Source: a bacterium BMS3Bbin07
Lineage (GTDB): Bacteria > Nitrospirota > Thermodesulfovibrionia > Thermodesulfovibrionales > JdFR-85
Direction of reading: 5' to 3'
NCBI GenBank assembly: GCA_002898135.1
Contig: BDTQ01000146.1
Span: 1-8,482 of the forward strand
Length of the DNA stretch: 8,482 bases
Shown here: positions 5,554 through 8,482 of the stretch, in pieces
Layout of the letters: each line of letters opens with the position of its first letter
How positions within the stretch are numbered: the stretch's first letter is position 1
Position numbers and translations under genes: made by a program
The notes under the pieces: model-generated
Told to the model about the DNA's origin: nothing
The model's input: only the letters and a program-made list of their open reading frames with translations
Databases searched by the model: none

Positions 5554-6843
5554 ATGAGGTATTTATGCGTCGCATTAATATTTTTATTCCTTTCTGTAGT
5601 ATCTCCACTTTATGCCGGTTCAGAAGATTACGAGTTATATATTGCACAGGGCATCCAGAAGATAAATCAGGGGAAAACGAAGGATGCTATCGTGTTACTC
5701 AGGAAAGCACTGAAATTAACGCCGGAAAGTCCTGAGGCCCTTTACTATGCAGGAATTGCCTATTCAAGAAGTGGTAACTATAAAGAGGCGGAGAGTCTGT
5801 TTTTACAGACACTTCAACTGGATGAGACATCCGCAAACGCGTATTTCGAACTTGGCCGTATATATTATGTCACATCGAGATGTGACGATTTGGAAGAGCT
5901 CCTTTCAAGATTTCAAGACCTTTCAGAAGACAAGGCATTGAAAGGGGAGACTGCCGAGTTAGTGGACGGTTGCAGAAAAAAGGCCGAAGAGAAACCATTC
6001 AGGCTTAATATTTCTGCAGGCACTCAGTATGACAGCAATGTAATCCTCGAGCCTTCCAACCCTCCTGTCAGCGCAGAGAGAAAGTCGGATACCAGGGCCG
6101 TGTTGCATGTAACGTCCAGAGCCGTTCTCTTAAAAGAAAAGGTTATAAAGCTGACGCTGGATTACAACTTCTACCAGAGTCTTCACATGAACCTGAATGA
6201 ATTCAATGTGCAATACCATAAGATCACACCTGTATTAGAGATGACTTTTTCCGATGCACTCCGGTCTTCAGTGGGATACTCCCTGGAATATACGCTCCTT
6301 GGCAGTGACCCTTACAGCAGATTCCATACCTTTTACGGCAAGTTTACCGTGAAAGAGGGTGAGAAGCTCTCAACAGAGGCAATATATGAATACCGGAGTC
6401 TTAAGTACCGGGACAGCGATATATTTCAGACCAATTCCATACGCACAGGATATCAAAACACCGTGGGTATAAAGCAGAATTTTTATTTGAAGCGGCTCAA
6501 AGGGGAGATATATTACTTTAGTGATTTTAACAGGGCAAAAGAGGGCTATTGGGCTTTTGACGGACAGAGGTTAGGTGCTGAACTTGCCTATAAGATAATT
6601 CCACCCCTTCATATAAATGTTTCAAGTGAATACAATGAAAGGCGGTACCGTGATGAGTTTCCGGGTTTTCAGAAGAGACGGCTGGACAGGATGCAGCAAT
6701 ACTCTCTAAGGCTGACATATTTTATCTCTGAGAGGATGAGTGTCTCGATAACAGAGAGCTATATTGTTAATGATTCGAACCTGAGTATTTTTGATTACAG
6801 GAGGAATATAGCAGGTATATTCTTAACAATAGGTGTATTGTGA
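5554..6843 (+). CDS. Secreted TPR + outer-membrane beta-barrel protein (Slam/DUF560-like architecture)
   Basis: This 429-residue protein starts with a Sec signal peptide (about residues 1-22, ending SPLYAG). Three TPR-like helical hairpins follow (27-57, 58-91, 92-123), including ALYYAGIAYSRSGNYKEAE and NAYFELGRIYY. A Cys110/Cys140 pair may form a disulfide. From about 148 to 429 it shows alternating hydrophobic/polar strands typical of a 12-14 stranded barrel, beginning ISAGTQYDSNV (a GxxYDsNV start as in DUF560-type barrels) and ending FLTIGVL, so without the classical terminal Phe. The ATG at 5554 is chosen because the signal peptide begins there. AAGGAG lies 12 bases upstream; an in-frame TTG at 5548 would sit at better spacing and adds only two residues. 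The gene is first of three. A translocator or assembly role is inferred from architecture. Confidence 0.8.
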   Translation: MRYLCVALIFLFLSVVSPLYAGSEDYELYIAQGIQKINQGKTKDAIVLLRKALKLTPESPEALYYAGIAYSRSGNYKEAESLFLQTLQLDETSANAYFELGRIYYVTSRCDDLEELLSRFQDLSEDKALKGETAELVDGCRKKAEEKPFRLNISAGTQYDSNVILEPSNPPVSAERKSDTRAVLHVTSRAVLLKEKVIKLTLDYNFYQSLHMNLNEFNVQYHKITPVLEMTFSDALRSSVGYSLEYTLLGSDPYSRFHTFYGKFTVKEGEKLSTEAIYEYRSLKYRDSDIFQTNSIRTGYQNTVGIKQNFYLKRLKGEIYYFSDFNRAKEGYWAFDGQRLGAELAYKIIPPLHINVSSEYNERRYRDEFPGFQKRRLDRMQQYSLRLTYFISERMSVSITESYIVNDSNLSIFDYRRNIAGIFLTIGVL

Positions 6844-6851
6844 GGTGTATT

Positions 6852-7634
6852 ATGAAAAAAAATGGTCTGATAATACTCATTTGCCTTGCCTTGATTTTCA
6901 TTATCACATCGAACTCATACTCTGATACGGATGATGATACAGAGGCGGGACAGGTCTTGACGGTAAAAGGAAGTGTCTACCTGATAAGGGCTACTCAAAA
7001 AAACAATGCAGAGCCACAGATGCAGCTTTTACTCAAGGATGCGGTAGTGACGGACAAGGGGGCAAGGACAAAGCTGTTTTTCATGGATGACAGTATTCTC
7101 AATCTTGGCGAGTTAAGCAGGGTTGAGGTTAAGGAATATTTATACACTCCGGAGAAGAAGCGGTCAAGGTCAATATACAGGCTGATTAGCGGTTCGTTGA
7201 AGATGGTGGTGGGAAGGTCGGACCTTGAGATTCATACACCGACTGCAGTGGCAGCCGCAAGGGGGACGAAATTTATAGTATGGGTTGAAGGCAGCGGAGA
7301 TAACATGTTTACAGGAATAATAACCCTTGAGTCTGAGGTTGTAGTAAAGAATATCGTTAAGGGCATAGCTGGAGAGGTTACGGTAAAGAGTGGTCAGATG
7401 AGCCGTGTTTACATGGATAAGCCACCAGAGGCGGCACAACCAATGGATATGAAAATAATGAGACAATTCATTAACCAGACCATGGTCTTGGGAAACACGA
7501 TAGAGGGGCCAGGCAGATTGCCTGAGAGAATACCGGTGCAATTTACTGAGGGTTTATACATGTTTCTGCCACCGGTGTCTCAGGAACCGGTAGAGACATC
7601 AGTTCCGGTAACCATAAATGTAATCTTTCCATAG
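6852..7634 (+). CDS. Secreted FecR-domain protein
   Basis: This 260-residue protein has a signal peptide (about 1-24, MKKN basic start, hydrophobic core, SNSYS before the cut). It then has a FecR domain (about 34-190): GQVLTVKGSVYL (33-44), a DDSILNLGELSRVEV strand pair (79-93), YRLISGSLKMVVG (109-121), and the family signature TPTAVAAARGTKF (129-141). The C-terminal part (about 195-260) is proline-rich and unassigned. FecR domains occur as anti-sigma/sensor parts of TonB systems, but stand-alone secreted versions such as this are also found with surface proteins. It has no membrane anchor and no adjacent sigma factor. GAGGTG (6842-6847) fixes the ATG at 6852; a GTG at 6840 would overlap the barrel gene stop. 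Confidence 0.88.
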   Translation: MKKNGLIILICLALIFIITSNSYSDTDDDTEAGQVLTVKGSVYLIRATQKNNAEPQMQLLLKDAVVTDKGARTKLFFMDDSILNLGELSRVEVKEYLYTPEKKRSRSIYRLISGSLKMVVGRSDLEIHTPTAVAAARGTKFIVWVEGSGDNMFTGIITLESEVVVKNIVKGIAGEVTVKSGQMSRVYMDKPPEAAQPMDMKIMRQFINQTMVLGNTIEGPGRLPERIPVQFTEGLYMFLPPVSQEPVETSVPVTINVIFP

Positions 7635-7645
7635 GAGTGAAAATT

Positions 7646-8482
7646 ATGAAATATACGCTATACATAAGTCTGATTGTTTTAACCCTGATGGGCGCCTCCT
7701 GTGGAGGCGGCAGTGACGGCGTGCTCAGCTCAGACAGTACAACCGTGGTGATCGGACTTGGTCAGCGGGTAACTGAAAGAGATGCAGCTCCTGCCCAGGT
7801 AATTCCTTCCGCAGTAAGATACGTGAAATTTTATATATCCGGATCCGGGATGAGTCCCATAGAACGCACGATAAGCGTTACCGGAAGCAACACTATCGAA
7901 GAGGTCTTTCAGGTTCCAAATGGCCAAAACAGGCATTTTACCGTCTTTGCCTATGATGATGCCGATACCCTGCTCTACTATGGCGATACTCATAAAACCC
8001 TCCTGGGAATCCCGACAACGGTAACCGTGACAATGGTTTCCGTGGCAGAGCAAATACCGCCAACTTTTGGAGGAGTTGATACAGCGACAGTCGTTTCAAG
8101 TACAGAGATAGACCTGACATGGATGGCAGCCACAGACGATGTAACACCTTCAGCAAACATAGTCTATCTGATATACATATCAACAACACCCGGTGGGCAG
8201 GACTATCTGGTGCCACCGAACTTTACCACAGCAGCCGGAGCTACCACTTATTCGGTAACAGGACTTAGTTCCTCAACGACCTACTACTTTGTTGTGAGGG
8301 TGATGGATGAGGCAGGCAATGTGGATACCAATACTGTGGAGGTTTCAGCTACTACTCTTGATGCAGTTCCACCAACCTTTGGGGGAGTGGAGACAGCGAC
8401 AGCTGTTTCAAGTACGGATATAGACCTGACATGGACAGCAGCCACCGATGATGTAACGTCTTCAGCGAACATAGTCTATATG
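7646..8482 (+). CDS. Putative surface lipoprotein with tandem fibronectin type III units (partial, C-terminus outside window)
   Basis: 279 residues are visible with no stop. A short signal (1-18) leads to MGASC with Cys19 as a likely lipidation site; the lipobox has Gly instead of Leu at -3, which relaxed patterns allow. A Gly/Ser linker follows, then a beta-rich N-terminal domain (about 33-133, including VKFYISGSG and HFTVFAYDDADTL). Then come FN3 units of 104 residues. The first is complete (137-240, PPTFGGVDTATVVSSTEIDL to VSATTLDA) and contains the Trp of DLTWMAATDD and the GLSSSTTYYFVVRVMDEAGN end strand. The second starts at 241 and is cut by the window edge. AGGAG (7633-7637) overlaps the fecR-domain gene stop and supports the start. 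The likely role is a long adhesin, matrix or cell-surface protein exported with the two genes upstream. Confidence 0.8.
   Translation, partial: MKYTLYISLIVLTLMGASCGGGSDGVLSSDSTTVVIGLGQRVTERDAAPAQVIPSAVRYVKFYISGSGMSPIERTISVTGSNTIEEVFQVPNGQNRHFTVFAYDDADTLLYYGDTHKTLLGIPTTVTVTMVSVAEQIPPTFGGVDTATVVSSTEIDLTWMAATDDVTPSANIVYLIYISTTPGGQDYLVPPNFTTAAGATTYSVTGLSSSTTYYFVVRVMDEAGNVDTNTVEVSATTLDAVPPTFGGVETATAVSSTDIDLTWTAATDDVTSSANIVYM
8054..8482 (+). repeat. In-frame tandem repeat encoding FN3 units (period 312 bp)
   Basis: A 312-bp (104-codon) unit at 8054-8365 begins again at 8366 and continues to the edge. Over the 117 bases visible in both copies I count 19 differences, about 84 percent identity, mostly at third codon positions. 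The high conservation suggests recent duplication or gene conversion, and more copies may follow outside the window. Confidence 0.85.

Overview
This window looks like a chromosomal stretch from a Gram-negative, anaerobic or facultative bacterium of moderate GC, probably Nitrospirota (Thermodesulfovibrionia-like) or Desulfobacterota. The reasons are a sigma-54 promoter ahead of an outer-membrane beta-barrel/FecR/FN3 operon, HypA/HypB nickel maturation proteins, a DUF1858 CxxC protein behind a Crp/Fnr-type site, a DUF502 membrane protein and interspersed palindromic repeats. The taxonomy is inferred from gene content only.

Layout. (1) Positions 1-1738, minus strand: an SDR/NAD-epimerase-type reductase followed, with a 10-bp overlap, by an alpha-oxoamine synthase that most resembles bacterial serine palmitoyltransferase and runs off the left edge. 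Together they suggest a sphingolipid-type (3-keto-sphinganine/ceramide) pathway. (2) Positions 1739-1908: a divergent control region with a 9-bp inverted repeat and a good extended -10 promoter for the plus strand, placed so close to the next start codon that the mRNA may be nearly leaderless. (3) Positions 1909-3636, plus strand: a tight operon of DUF948, YtxH, hypA and hypB. (4) Positions 3637-3931: a nested palindromic repeat followed by a Crp/Fnr-like operator at the classical -41.5 position. (5) Positions 3932-4275: a DUF1858 protein and a 42-residue four-cysteine miniprotein, then a perfect 12-bp hairpin. (6) Positions 4324-4618: repeat hairpins. (7) Positions 4619-5176: a DUF502 integral membrane protein. 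(8) Positions 5177-5553: a non-coding region with a sigma-54 promoter and a long, potentially folded leader. (9) Positions 5554-8482: a three-gene run of a secreted TPR + outer-membrane beta-barrel protein, a secreted FecR-domain protein, and a putative lipoprotein with near-identical tandem fibronectin-type-III units that runs off the right edge.

The most promising unexplained unit is the last one. The TPR-plus-barrel architecture beside a lipoprotein cargo-like gene resembles the logic of Slam/type XI secretion, but with an added periplasmic FecR-domain protein and sigma-54 control. The second is the SPT-reductase pair with its own operator-like repeat. The third is the DUF1858/miniprotein operon under a probable anaerobic or nitrosative-stress regulator.
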